A stretch of DNA of 40,877 nt from Rhodospirillaceae bacterium (GTDB lineage Bacteria; Pseudomonadota; Alphaproteobacteria; GCA-2731375). Numbering within the stretch: position 1 is the first letter of the stretch; the number at the start of each line of letters is the position of its first letter. The notes under the pieces were generated by a model. The model was given only the letters and a program-made list of their open reading frames with translations. It did no database searches and had not been told where the DNA came from. Made by a program: the position numbers and the translations under genes. Shown here one piece after another: positions 1 to 8,538 of the stretch. Where the stretch lies: contig PCBT01000054.1 in the NCBI GenBank assembly GCA_002731375.1, positions 128,500 through 169,376 of the forward strand, written 5' to 3'.

Positions 1-482
1 ATGCCCAGGGGTATGCAGATCAGATAGGTCAGCAAGGTGGTCCAGATGCCGAGAGAGATGGAGACCGGCATCTTGTCCACCACTAGGCCAATGACCGGTT
101 GATCGCGGAAGAAACTCTCGCCGAAATCAAACTGAACATAGTTCCAGACCAATAGGCCGAAACGTTCATGGGCCGGTTTATCCAGGCCGAATTGCCGCTC
201 CAGATCCTTGATCAATTCAGGGTCCAGGCCTCGGGCGCCCCGGTATTTCGAGCTGATGGCGGTATCGGCGCCCTGGCTGGCAATCTGCTGTTCGCGGTTG
301 ACCTCCGCCCCGCCGCCGCCCGAAACGCGCGATGTTGCCTCCACCGCCGTGCCGGTTAATTGCGCGATCACCTGTTCCACCGGGCCGCCGGGCAGGAATT
401 GCAGCACGATGAAGTTCAATAGCATGATGCCGAACAGGGTCGGGATCATCAGCAGCAGACGCCTGATGATGTATGCAACCAT
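1..482 (-). CDS. yejB: Peptide ABC transporter permease YejB (3' end cut by window edge)
   Basis: Only the first ~160 codons are inside the window; the reading frame is open to base 1. The product begins MVAYIIRRLLLMIPTLFGIM, a first transmembrane helix with the positive-inside start usual for binding-protein-dependent permeases. It continues with a periplasmic stretch containing SKYRGARGLDPELI and the FGLDKP and FDFGESFFRD blocks that resemble E. coli YejB, the inner-membrane subunit of the oligopeptide/microcin C importer. The ATG lies 3 bases after the stop of the binding-protein gene, so the two are surely co-transcribed. YejE and the YejF ATPase would be expected beyond the left edge. 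The Yej class is assigned with confidence; the exact peptide substrate is not known. Confidence 0.9.
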   Translation of the reverse strand, partial: MVAYIIRRLLLMIPTLFGIMLLNFIVLQFLPGGPVEQVIAQLTGTAVEATSRVSGGGGAEVNREQQIASQGADTAISSKYRGARGLDPELIKDLERQFGLDKPAHERFGLLVWNYVQFDFGESFFRDQPVIGLVVDKMPVSISLGIWTTLLTYLICIPLG

Positions 483-485
483 CTT

Positions 486-2345
486 CTAGTTACGGCCCAG
501 CTTGGCCGCCTTGGCCGGATCCCACCACCAGGTATCGAGCACGCCGCGGGCATATTTCGGTTTGATGGCGGGGCGTCCGAACAGATCCCAATACGCGATG
601 GTATGGGAGGCCTTGAACCATTGCGGCACCAGATTGTGGCTCCACATAATGACCCGGTCTAGGGCATGGGTGGCATGGCGCAGTTCGCCGCGATTTTCGG
701 CTTGGATAATCTTTTCGACCAGGGCATCCACGGCCGGGCTTTTCAGACCGGTGTAGTTGCGCCCGCCTATCATATCGGCGGTCTTGGAATTCCAGGCGCT
801 GCGCAGGCCCAAGCCCGGCGTCAGTGACGATGGATTGCGGAAGGTGGTGATGTCGAAATCAAACTCCTGAACGCGGCGTTGATACTGCGCCGGCTCGACC
901 AGGCGAAAGCGCGCGCTGATGCCCAGTTTCTCTAAATTACGAATATAGGGCATGACAATGCGTTCAAATGCCTTGCCATAAGAGAGAAATTCAATCTCAA
1001 ATGCCTTGCCGGCGCTGTTGACCAGCATGCCGTCTTTTACTTTCCAGCCCGCGGCACTTAGCAGTTTCTTGGCCTGGCGCAACTGGCCGCGAATGTTGCC
1101 GCTACCCTTGGTCTTGGGCGCGCGGTAAACCTCGCCGAAGACCTCTTTGGGCAACTCCTCGCGCCAGCGTTCCAGCAAGGCCAGTTCGGCCCCCGTGGGT
1201 GCGCCGACGGCCTCCATGTCGGAGTTTTGAAAGATGCTGTAGGTGCGCCGATACAGGCCATGGAACAGGTTTTTGTTGGTCCATTCGAAATCAAAAACCA
1301 GTCCGACCGCCTGGCGCACGCGGCGGTCGGTAAATTTAGCGCGGCGTGTGTTAAGGAAAAAGGCCTGGAAGCCAGATGGATTATGGTCGGGCAGGACTTC
1401 TTTGATCAACCGGCCATCTTTCACCGCTGGCACGCCGTCATATTTGGTAGCCCAATTGCGCGAGGTGAAATCCTCGCGGAAATCGATCTTGCCCGCGAAC
1501 AGGGATTGCAACGCGATATCCCGGTCCCGGTAATAGTCCCAGGTGATACGTCGAAAATTGTTGCGGCCCCGATAGACGGCAAGGTCCCTGGCCCAATGGT
1601 TCTCCACCAGGACATAGGTGATAGAGCGGCCCGGATCGACCTTTTCCACCCTGTAGGGCCCGCTGCCCATGGGCGGAGTCATGGTGGTCTCGGTAAAATC
1701 GTGATCCCGATACCAGGCCCTTGAAAGCACCGGCATGGCAGCCACCGTGGCAGGCAGATCGCGGGTCAGCACACCCTTGGTGAAGTTGAAGCGGATCTTG
1801 CGCGGGCCCAGCACCTCCGCGCCGGAGATGTCCTTGAACAGGACACGGTAGACCGGATGGCCCTTGCTTTTAAGAATACCGAATGAAAACGCCACATCCT
1901 CGGCGCTGATGGCGCTGCCGTCGTGCCAGCGTGCTGCTGCCCGCAGGGTGAAGGTGATGGACTGGCGGTCATCGGGGATCTCCACGCCGCTGGCGATCAG
2001 GCCATAGTAGGAATCCTCTTCGTCCCCCGATCCGGTCATCAGGGTTTCGAAGGTCAACAGGCGACCATCGACGCCGAAGGGGTTACTGCCCGCGGCCCAA
2101 TGGCCCTTGAGAATAAATGGGTTCAGGCTGTCGAAATTACCATTATACCACAGGCGCAGGCGTCCGCCCTTGGGCGCGTCCGGATTGACATAGTCGAAAT
2201 GCTTGAAGTCGGGGTTGTACTTCAGACTGCCCAGCACGGCGAAGCCATGGCTGGGTTCGGCCAACGTAGGTGCGGCCCATGCCAGTATTGGGGTCGACAG
2301 CAAGAACAGAAAATACCAGGCAATGCAATTCATGGAGCGATTCAT
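486..2345 (-). CDS. yejA: Periplasmic peptide-binding protein, YejA-like (SBP family 5), copy 1
   Basis: A 619-residue solute-binding protein of ABC family 5, which would deliver peptides in the periplasm to the YejB permease encoded 3 bases downstream. Residues 1-24 form a signal peptide ending around AWA|A. The mature start has the YejA-like pattern HGFAVLGSLKY...FDYVNPDAPKGG, followed by the family 5 core with ARWHDG near residue 140, and a C-terminal DTWWWDPAK. It is a paralogue of the protein encoded just upstream (2364-4187), sharing block order and length, with an 18-base gap between them. Two different binding proteins feeding one permease would widen the substrate range; that is inference. 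A few GC-rich antisense frames overlap it but have no coding support. Confidence 0.92.
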   Translation of the reverse strand: MNRSMNCIAWYFLFLLSTPILAWAAPTLAEPSHGFAVLGSLKYNPDFKHFDYVNPDAPKGGRLRLWYNGNFDSLNPFILKGHWAAGSNPFGVDGRLLTFETLMTGSGDEEDSYYGLIASGVEIPDDRQSITFTLRAAARWHDGSAISAEDVAFSFGILKSKGHPVYRVLFKDISGAEVLGPRKIRFNFTKGVLTRDLPATVAAMPVLSRAWYRDHDFTETTMTPPMGSGPYRVEKVDPGRSITYVLVENHWARDLAVYRGRNNFRRITWDYYRDRDIALQSLFAGKIDFREDFTSRNWATKYDGVPAVKDGRLIKEVLPDHNPSGFQAFFLNTRRAKFTDRRVRQAVGLVFDFEWTNKNLFHGLYRRTYSIFQNSDMEAVGAPTGAELALLERWREELPKEVFGEVYRAPKTKGSGNIRGQLRQAKKLLSAAGWKVKDGMLVNSAGKAFEIEFLSYGKAFERIVMPYIRNLEKLGISARFRLVEPAQYQRRVQEFDFDITTFRNPSSLTPGLGLRSAWNSKTADMIGGRNYTGLKSPAVDALVEKIIQAENRGELRHATHALDRVIMWSHNLVPQWFKASHTIAYWDLFGRPAIKPKYARGVLDTWWWDPAKAAKLGRN

Positions 2346-2363
2346 GAGCCCGATAATAGCAGA

Positions 2364-4187
2364 TTAGCCACCGCCCTTTATGTCACTTTTCAAGGCTTCG
2401 TCCTTGGCCGCGTCCAGCCACCAGGTATCAAGGAAGCCCAGGCTATATTTAGCCTGCACCTTTGGCCGCGAGAAACGGTTCCAGTAGGCGATGCGGTAGC
2501 TGTTGATATGCCAGTTGGGAATAACGAAATGGTTCCACAACAGAACCCGGTCCAGGGCGCGGGTGGCGGCGACCAGTTCGGCCCGGCTATTGGCGAAGAT
2601 AATGTGATCGATCAACTTGTCGATGGCTGCATCCTTGATGCCGATATAGTTGCGGCTGCCGGGACGGTCGGCGGCAGCCGAGCCCCAAAAGCCGCGCTGT
2701 TCGTTGCCCGGCGACAGCGACTGTCCCCAACCACCGACGATAACGTCATAGTCGAAATCCCGCAGCCGGTTTATGTATTGTGAGGTATCAACGATCCGCA
2801 CTCTGACCGTTATGCCCAACCGTTGCATGGCCTTTTGCATGGGTGCGACGACGCGCTGAAAGCCTTGGTTGACCAATAGAAATTCGATCTCCATGACCTT
2901 GCCGGTACTGCTATCGGTCAGTTTGCCGTCTTTGACCTTCCAGCCGGCGCTATCCAACAGACGCTTGGCCTGACGCAACAGACGGCGGGACTTGCCGGAA
3001 CCGTCGGTCTTTGGTGCAACGAAAGCCCTGGCGAAGACGTCTTCGGGGATCTGGCCTTTCAAGGGTTCGAGAAACTTTAGTTCTGCCGCGCTAGGCAGAC
3101 CCTGGGCAGCCAGCTTGGAATTGGAAAAATAGCTTTCCGTCCGGGTGTATTGGCCAAAAAATAAATTCTTGTTGGCCCATTCGAAATCAAACGTCAGGGC
3201 CAGGGCCTGGCGCACCCTGGCGTCCTGGAATTGGGGCCGGCGGATATTGAAGGCGAAGGACTGCATCCCCGTGGGATTGCCGTTGGCGAGCGTCTCCTTG
3301 ATCACCTGGCCTTTTTTCAGGGCCGGAAAATTGTACTGGGTGGCCCAGACCTTGGCCGTATTCTCCTGCCGGAAATCAAAGGCCCTGGCCTTGAAGGCCT
3401 CCAACGCCACAGTCGGGTCCCGGTAATATTCAAAACGCAGGCTGTCAAAATTGTACCGCCCCTTGTTGACGGCCAGATCCTTGCCCCAGTAATCCACCAC
3501 CCGCTCGTAGGTAACGCTACGGCCCGGATCAACCTTGCCAATGCGATAGGGCCCACTGCCCAGCGGCGGTTCGAGCGTCGTCGCTTCGAAGTCGCGGCCT
3601 TGCCAATAATGTTTAGGCAGCACGGGAAGCTGGCCAATGATAAGTGGCAGTTCGCGGTTCTTGCGGCCCTTGAATGTGAATTTGACCCTGTGCGGCGACA
3701 GTGCATCGGCCTTCTCCACATTGGCGTAATAAAATCGATAAAACGGCGCGCCCTTGGCTTTCAACAATTCGAGGCTAAAGGCGACATCGTTGGCAGTGAC
3801 GGGCTTGCCATCGTGCCAGCGCGCTTCCTCGCGCAGATCGAAGGTAACCGAGGACAGATCACCCGCCACCGCGACCTTTTCCACCAGCAGGCCGTATTCG
3901 GCGAAAGCCTCGTCGCGGGAGGACTCCAGCAAGGTGTCGTAAAGCAGGCTCAACCCCGCCGCCGAGCTGCCCTTGATGGTAAAGCTGTTCAAGGTATCGT
4001 AGGTGCCGCGTGCCTCCAGCCGTACCAGGCCGCCTTTTGGTGCGTTAGGATTGACGTATTCGAAATGGGTGAAGTCGGGCGGATATTTCAGCTCGCCAAA
4101 CATCGACATGCCGTGCCGGGCTGGACCTTCCCCAAGGGCCGGTAAGCTGAGAAACATAATTCCAACAATGATCAGAACGGCGCGCAT
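2364..4187 (-). CDS. yejA: Periplasmic peptide-binding protein, YejA-like (SBP family 5), copy 2
   Basis: A 607-residue family 5 binding protein and the first gene of the yej operon in this window. The start is supported by GGAGATGGGG shortly before the ATG. A short signal peptide (about residues 1-19, ending SLPALG|E) is followed by the YejA hallmark FGELKYPPDFTHFEYVNPNA, ARWHDGKPV near residue 130, the PPLGSGPYRI block and a C-terminal LDTWWLDAAK. It is co-directional with, and 18 bases upstream of, a second YejA-like gene and then yejB. Members of this group bind short peptides and, in enteric bacteria, the peptide-nucleotide antibiotic microcin C; which peptides are bound here cannot be read from the sequence. 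Confidence 0.92.
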   Translation of the reverse strand: MRAVLIIVGIMFLSLPALGEGPARHGMSMFGELKYPPDFTHFEYVNPNAPKGGLVRLEARGTYDTLNSFTIKGSSAAGLSLLYDTLLESSRDEAFAEYGLLVEKVAVAGDLSSVTFDLREEARWHDGKPVTANDVAFSLELLKAKGAPFYRFYYANVEKADALSPHRVKFTFKGRKNRELPLIIGQLPVLPKHYWQGRDFEATTLEPPLGSGPYRIGKVDPGRSVTYERVVDYWGKDLAVNKGRYNFDSLRFEYYRDPTVALEAFKARAFDFRQENTAKVWATQYNFPALKKGQVIKETLANGNPTGMQSFAFNIRRPQFQDARVRQALALTFDFEWANKNLFFGQYTRTESYFSNSKLAAQGLPSAAELKFLEPLKGQIPEDVFARAFVAPKTDGSGKSRRLLRQAKRLLDSAGWKVKDGKLTDSSTGKVMEIEFLLVNQGFQRVVAPMQKAMQRLGITVRVRIVDTSQYINRLRDFDYDVIVGGWGQSLSPGNEQRGFWGSAAADRPGSRNYIGIKDAAIDKLIDHIIFANSRAELVAATRALDRVLLWNHFVIPNWHINSYRIAYWNRFSRPKVQAKYSLGFLDTWWLDAAKDEALKSDIKGGG

Positions 4188-4297
4188 GGCCCCATCTCCA
4201 GGCGGTTTCGATTACAATTAGAACGATGGCCGCTGATTGCGGCTAATTCAAGGCTCTCGAAGGCGGCAGGGGTCGGTTTTTGTACACGAGAAACGTT

Positions 4298-5080
4298 CTA
4301 GCCCCGCAACGCTGCCAACGCTTGTGCGTGTAGGATGGGGTTGGCCGCGGCGATCGCGGTTTCGATGTCCAACTGGCCGTCAAAGCGCAACGGCGAGCCC
4401 TGCCAATCGGTCACGACGCCGCCAGCGTTTTCGATCAGGGGAACATGGGAGGCCATGTCCCATTCGTTCAGGTTCGTCTCGGTGACGATATCGACGAAAC
4501 CCATGGCCAGCATGGCGAAGGCGTAGCAATCCGTGCCTTGGCGGGTCAGTTTCGTGGCCGTCGACAGGCGCTGGAAGGCTGTCGCCTGATCGGGAGAATA
4601 AAGGTTCATATCCGTGGTGAAGACAATGGCGTCCGCCAGATCGCCGCAGCTGCTGGTCCTGATCGGATCGCCGTTCAGGTTCGCCGTGCCGTCCATGGCG
4701 CCGATCCAACGTTCGCCGCTGATCGGTTGATCAACCACCCCCAACACCGGTTTGCCGTTGCGGGCCAGGGCAATCAAGGTGCCGAACAGGGGAATGCCGG
4801 TGATGAATAGCTTAGTGCCATCGATGGGGTCTAGTATCCAGTGCCATTCGCCGGCGCCGGGTTTAAAGGGGAATTCCTCGCCCCGGATGCCGTGGTCGGG
4901 GCATTCCGCCTCGATAATGGCGCGCATGACGCGTTCTGCCTCGCGGTCGGCGATGGTCACCGGGCTTTCATCAGCCTTGGTATCGATATTGATGTCGGCG
5001 CGGAAATAGGGCCGGATGACCGCGCCCGCGGCATCCGCCAGCCGACCGGCCAGTGCCAGATAACGCTCAGCCTCTTGCAT
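4298..5080 (-). CDS. hisN: Inositol-monophosphatase-family phosphatase, likely histidinol-phosphatase HisN
   Basis: A 260-residue Mg2+-dependent phosphatase of the FIG/IMPase fold. Metal and substrate motifs are complete: GEE at 67-69, DPIDGT at 84-89 and EWDMAS at 206-211. The sequence around DPIDGTKLFITGIPLFG, with an aromatic/glycine-rich segment after the metal site, is typical of the HisN subgroup, which dephosphorylates histidinol phosphate in bacteria lacking a HisB phosphatase domain; a general inositol- or nucleotide-phosphatase is the alternative. It starts 17 bases after the stop of the cytochrome c gene and is probably co-transcribed with it. Confidence 0.82.
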   Translation of the reverse strand: MQEAERYLALAGRLADAAGAVIRPYFRADINIDTKADESPVTIADREAERVMRAIIEAECPDHGIRGEEFPFKPGAGEWHWILDPIDGTKLFITGIPLFGTLIALARNGKPVLGVVDQPISGERWIGAMDGTANLNGDPIRTSSCGDLADAIVFTTDMNLYSPDQATAFQRLSTATKLTRQGTDCYAFAMLAMGFVDIVTETNLNEWDMASHVPLIENAGGVVTDWQGSPLRFDGQLDIETAIAAANPILHAQALAALRG

Positions 5081-5097
5081 GGCGCGTGCTGGCCGTA

Positions 5098-5643
5098 TTA
5101 CTCAGCCGGCAGGGCCGGGGGCTGATCGTGAGCTTGCCGCATGAAGGCGATCAGATTGGCCCGGTCGGTTTCCTTCTTGATGCCCTTGAAGGCCATCTTG
5201 GTGCCGGGCATGAAGCCCTTGGGATCGGCCAGGAAAGCGTCCAGGTCGGCGTAAGTCCACTCACCACCCTTGCCCATCATGGCGGTGGAGTACTTGAAGT
5301 TGGTGCTGGCACCCATGCCGCGGCCAACCACGCCGTACAGGACGGGCCCAACCTTGTTCTTTCCGCCCTTGTCAAAGCTGTGACAGGCCTTGCACTTCTT
5401 CGCCGCCTTTGCGCCCTTGTCCACATTGGCCGCCGCCAACAGCGCGGCCAGGCCGGAACCGGCAGCCTCTTCCTTCTCTTCTTCTTTTGCGTCCTCTTCC
5501 TCGTCTGCCTCTCCGATGGCGATGGCGGCCTTGGCGGGAATGGTTGGATTTATTAAGGCGTCGCCGCTCACGTTGACAACCATGAGCAATAGCGCCGAGC
5601 CCAGAATGGCACCCAAAAATTTGTTGAATTCATACATATTCAT
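5098..5643 (-). CDS. Membrane-anchored class I cytochrome c (CycM-like)
   Basis: A 181-residue protein with one N-terminal membrane segment (about residues 7-26) that is not clearly cleaved, an extremely acidic/lysine linker (residues 45-60, nearly all E, D, K or A) and a class I c-type heme domain. The heme motif is CKACH at 84-88 and the likely axial methionine is M150 in GTKMAF. This is the architecture of CycM, the membrane-bound cytochrome c552 that carries electrons from the bc1 complex to the aa3 oxidase in rhizobia and relatives. The chosen ATG has a GGGG-containing leader 9 to 12 bases upstream; an in-frame longer reading to 5799 is possible but would add an unrelated basic extension across the divergent promoter region. 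The gene is divergent from kdsB, an arrangement I recall as common in alphaproteobacteria. Confidence 0.87.
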   Translation of the reverse strand: MNMYEFNKFLGAILGSALLLMVVNVSGDALINPTIPAKAAIAIGEADEEEDAKEEEKEEAAGSGLAALLAAANVDKGAKAAKKCKACHSFDKGGKNKVGPVLYGVVGRGMGASTNFKYSTAMMGKGGEWTYADLDAFLADPKGFMPGTKMAFKGIKKETDRANLIAFMRQAHDQPPALPAE

Positions 5644-5777
5644 GGCGGCAACCCCAATAAAGTCGGTAGATAAGTGGTGGAAAAATGTTCGAACGGCTTC
5701 CCCGAAAGGACGGCTCACCGTATAACATCGCCGCAACCAATTGGCTAGACCGGCAACATGAATAGGAACTGATACCC

Positions 5778-6536
5778 GTGGCTTCGAGACAACAGGCACT
5801 TGTGGTAATCCCGGCGCGCATGGCCTCGGTGCGGCTGCCCGACAAGCCGTTGGCGGATATCCGTGGCGAGGTTATGATCGTGCATGTCTGGCGCCGCGCC
5901 ATCGAGGCTGATGTCGGCCCGGTGGTAGTGGCCTGCGCCGAAGTGGAAATCGCCGCTGCAATCAAGGCGGCGGGCGGTCATGCGGTCCTGACCGATCCCG
6001 ATCATCCATCCGGCTCGGACCGGGTCTGGGAGGCCGTGCAAAAGTTTGATCCTGACGGTGCCCATGATGTCATCATCAACCTGCAGGGCGATCTACCCAC
6101 CATAGAGCCGGCTCAGATCCGCCTGTGCCTGGAACTTCTCGCCGACGATGCGGTTGATATCTCCACCTTGGCTGCCGAGATCGTCGAGGATTACGAGCGC
6201 CGGGAATCTAGCGTGGTGAAGGCTGTGATTTCCTTGCCGCCCGGCGCGCGGCAGGGCCGGAGCCAGGGACGGGCACTGTATTTTACCCGTGTTCCGGCAC
6301 CTTCCGGCGAAGGTCCGCTGTACCATCACATCGGCATCTACGGCTATCGCCGCGCCGCCCTGGCGCGCTTCATCGCCCTGCCGGCGGGCCATTTGGAACA
6401 GCGGGAGCGGTTGGAGCAGTTGCGCGCCCTGGAGGATGGCATGCACATCGAGGTTGGCCTCGTTGACAGGGTCCCCTTCGGTGTCGATACTCCCGCCGAT
6501 CTGGACCGGGCACGGCGCGCTCTGGCGCCAAAATGA
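5778..6536 (+). CDS. kdsB: 3-deoxy-manno-octulosonate cytidylyltransferase
   Basis: CMP-Kdo synthetase, 252 residues, which activates Kdo with CTP for lipopolysaccharide inner-core assembly in the cytoplasm. The N-terminal nucleotide-binding signature VVIPARMASVRLPDKPL (residues 9-25) is clear, followed by the Gly-Ser-Asp-Arg (SGSDRV) block, NLQGD near residue 101 and YHHIGIYGYR in the second half, all characteristic of KdsB. The start codon appears to be GTG, since the frame begins there just before the conserved first strand; the upstream AGGAA is only a weak ribosome site. pheA follows after 33 bases on the same strand. Confidence 0.94.
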   Translation: MASRQQALVVIPARMASVRLPDKPLADIRGEVMIVHVWRRAIEADVGPVVVACAEVEIAAAIKAAGGHAVLTDPDHPSGSDRVWEAVQKFDPDGAHDVIINLQGDLPTIEPAQIRLCLELLADDAVDISTLAAEIVEDYERRESSVVKAVISLPPGARQGRSQGRALYFTRVPAPSGEGPLYHHIGIYGYRRAALARFIALPAGHLEQRERLEQLRALEDGMHIEVGLVDRVPFGVDTPADLDRARRALAPK

Positions 6537-6569
6537 TTAAGCGTTTCAAAGAATTAAGGACAAGCCACA

Positions 6570-7478
6570 ATGGCTGACAAGAAAGCTCAGGACAGTGCCG
6601 ATGATCCGCGCATGAACGTAGCCTTCCAGGGCCAGTTCGGTGCTTATTCGCATCTTGCCTGCAAGGAAGGCCTGCCCGACTACAATCCCTTGCCCTGCCG
6701 TACCTTCGAGGATGCCTTTGCCGCCGTGAACCAGGGCCGGGCCGGGCGTGCCATGATCCCGATCGAGAATTCCCTGGCTGGGCGCGTGGCAGATATCCAT
6801 CACCTGATCCCGACTTCGGATCAATATATCATCGGCGAACATTTTCAAGCCGTGAACCACCAGTTGATGGCGCCCCATGGCGCCAAGCTGGAAGATATCC
6901 GCGAGGTTCACAGCCATATCCATGCCCTGCCCCAATGCCGCAAGCTGATCAAGAGACTGGGCATAGACCCGATCGTGCACGCAGATACCGCCGGCGCTTG
7001 CGAGATGGTGGCCGAAAAGGGTGATAAGTCTATGGCAGCCATCGGCTCCCCCCTGGCGGCGGAAATCTATGATCTGAATATTCTGCGCGAAAACGTTCAG
7101 GACATGGGCAACAACGTTACCCGTTTCATTATCCTGGCCCGCGAACGGGTCACGCCGCATCCAAAAGACGGCCCCGCCATGACCACCGTGGTCTTTCAGG
7201 TCCGCAGCGTGCCGGCCTCGCTCTATAAAACCCTGGGCGGGTTCGCCACGGCAAACATCAATATCACTAAGCTGGAAAGCTATATCGAGCCGGGCAGTTT
7301 CGAACAGGCGCAGTTCTATGCGGATTTCGAGGGTCACCCTGAGGATCAGCGCATCGCCTGGGCCCTGGAGGAAGCACAATTCTTTTGTACACGCCTGCAG
7401 ATCCTGGGCACATATCCGCGCAATCCCTTCCGCCACGACAAGCGCGAGAGTTACGAAGCCCCGCATGTGAAGGGTTAG
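6570..7478 (+). CDS. pheA: Prephenate dehydratase with ACT domain
   Basis: A 302-residue monofunctional prephenate dehydratase that converts prephenate to phenylpyruvate for phenylalanine synthesis. The catalytic half begins NVAFQGQFGAYSH (16-28), includes IPIENSLAGRV and ends with the NNVTRF motif (catalytic Thr184-Arg185-Phe186). An ACT regulatory domain (about 203-285) follows, with TKLES at 233-237. In well-studied PheA proteins the equivalent phenylalanine-binding motif is ESR; here it reads ESY, so feedback inhibition may differ. A short N-terminal tail of ~14 residues precedes the domain; the ATG at 6612 is a possible alternative start. No chorismate mutase domain is fused. Confidence 0.94.
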   Translation: MADKKAQDSADDPRMNVAFQGQFGAYSHLACKEGLPDYNPLPCRTFEDAFAAVNQGRAGRAMIPIENSLAGRVADIHHLIPTSDQYIIGEHFQAVNHQLMAPHGAKLEDIREVHSHIHALPQCRKLIKRLGIDPIVHADTAGACEMVAEKGDKSMAAIGSPLAAEIYDLNILRENVQDMGNNVTRFIILARERVTPHPKDGPAMTTVVFQVRSVPASLYKTLGGFATANINITKLESYIEPGSFEQAQFYADFEGHPEDQRIAWALEEAQFFCTRLQILGTYPRNPFRHDKRESYEAPHVKG

Positions 7479-7483
7479 GGCCG

Positions 7484-8524
7484 GTGCAGACCGCGCGTTC
7501 CGTCACCGTGATCGGCTGCCATGCCGAGGGCGAGGTTGGCCGGGTCATAACCGGTGGCGTGCTGCCGCCGCCCGGCGAAACCTTGTTTGACCAGCGCGAA
7601 TATCTGCGCACCCAAGATGATGGCTTGCGCAAGTTTCTGTTGTACGAGCCGCGCGGCGGCGCCTTTGTTCACACTAATCTGATCGTGCCGTCCAAGACGC
7701 CTGGGGCTGATGCTGGCTTCATTATCATGGAGCCGACGGACTATCCGCCCATGTCCGGCTCCAACACCATCTGCGTCGCAACGGTGCTGCTGGAAACCGG
7801 TATGGTCGCCATGCAAGAGCCCGAAACGATCCTGCGACTGGACACTCCAGGCGGCCTGATCGAGGTGGTGGCGCAATGTGGGGATAGCCGCTGTCAAAAC
7901 GTATGCTTTCGCAATGTGCCCTGCTATGTGGCGAAACTGGATGCGGTGGTCGAGGTGCCCGGTCTGGGCAGCATCAGTTGCGACATAGCCTACGGCGGTG
8001 CCTACTTTGCCATTGTCGATGCGCCCTCCCTAGGCTTTGCCATTGTCCCAGACGAGGCGCGGGAACTGGTAGAGACAGGAGAGCGGATCAAGGCGGCTGC
8101 CGTGGAACAGCACCCAGTCGTGCATCCGGAAAACCCCGGCATCCACTCCATAACCTTCACGCAGTTCGCGGCGCCCCTGACTAAGGATGATGGGGGCCGC
8201 ACGTTGGGCCGCAACACGGTGGTAATCTCGCCCGGCAAGCTGGACCGCTCCCCCTGCGGTACAGGCAGTTCGGCGCGTCTGGCGGTGCTGCATGCCCGTG
8301 GCCAGATCGGCTTGGATGAAAACTTTGTTAGCCAGTCCGTGCTGGGTACCGAGTTCCATTGCAGTGTCGCCGATGTTGGAGAGATCAGCGGTCAGGCGGC
8401 GATCACCCCTAGCATTCAGGGCCGGGCGTGGATCACCGGCAGTCATCAATACAGCCTGGATTCCGACGATCCGTTCCCCGAGGGCTATACCCTGTCCGAC
8501 ACCTGGTACCGGGCCCTGGATTAG
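7484..8524 (+). CDS. Proline racemase family enzyme (hydroxyproline epimerase / 3-hydroxyproline dehydratase type) with Ser/Cys active site
   Basis: A 346-residue member of the proline racemase superfamily. I place the start at GTG 7484, six bases after the pheA stop, with an AGGG-rich leader; a longer frame from 7385 lies wholly inside pheA. The two half-sites are visible: the first reads MSGSN (Ser91), where proline racemase has Cys in MCGHN, and the second is DRSPCGTG with Cys258 and Asp254. Family knowledge: Cys/Cys members racemise or epimerise, while Thr/Cys members dehydrate trans-3-hydroxy-L-proline; Ser/Cys members have been reported with mixed activity, as I recall. Thus 4-hydroxyproline 2-epimerase or trans-3-hydroxyproline dehydratase is likelier than a true proline racemase. 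A DMT transporter gene starts 14 bases downstream. Confidence 0.85.
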   Translation: MQTARSVTVIGCHAEGEVGRVITGGVLPPPGETLFDQREYLRTQDDGLRKFLLYEPRGGAFVHTNLIVPSKTPGADAGFIIMEPTDYPPMSGSNTICVATVLLETGMVAMQEPETILRLDTPGGLIEVVAQCGDSRCQNVCFRNVPCYVAKLDAVVEVPGLGSISCDIAYGGAYFAIVDAPSLGFAIVPDEARELVETGERIKAAAVEQHPVVHPENPGIHSITFTQFAAPLTKDDGGRTLGRNTVVISPGKLDRSPCGTGSSARLAVLHARGQIGLDENFVSQSVLGTEFHCSVADVGEISGQAAITPSIQGRAWITGSHQYSLDSDDPFPEGYTLSDTWYRALD

Positions 8525-8538
8525 GGCAAGTCTGAAGC

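Noticed and set aside
4229-4243. GCCGC-N5-GCGGC hairpin between hisN and the yejA operon
   Set aside because: Not followed by a T run on either strand, so a terminator call is not supported.
6546-7466. Long open frame on the minus strand opposite pheA
   Set aside because: Pure antisense of a confidently identified gene; GC-rich codon use leaves such frames open and the translation matches no family.
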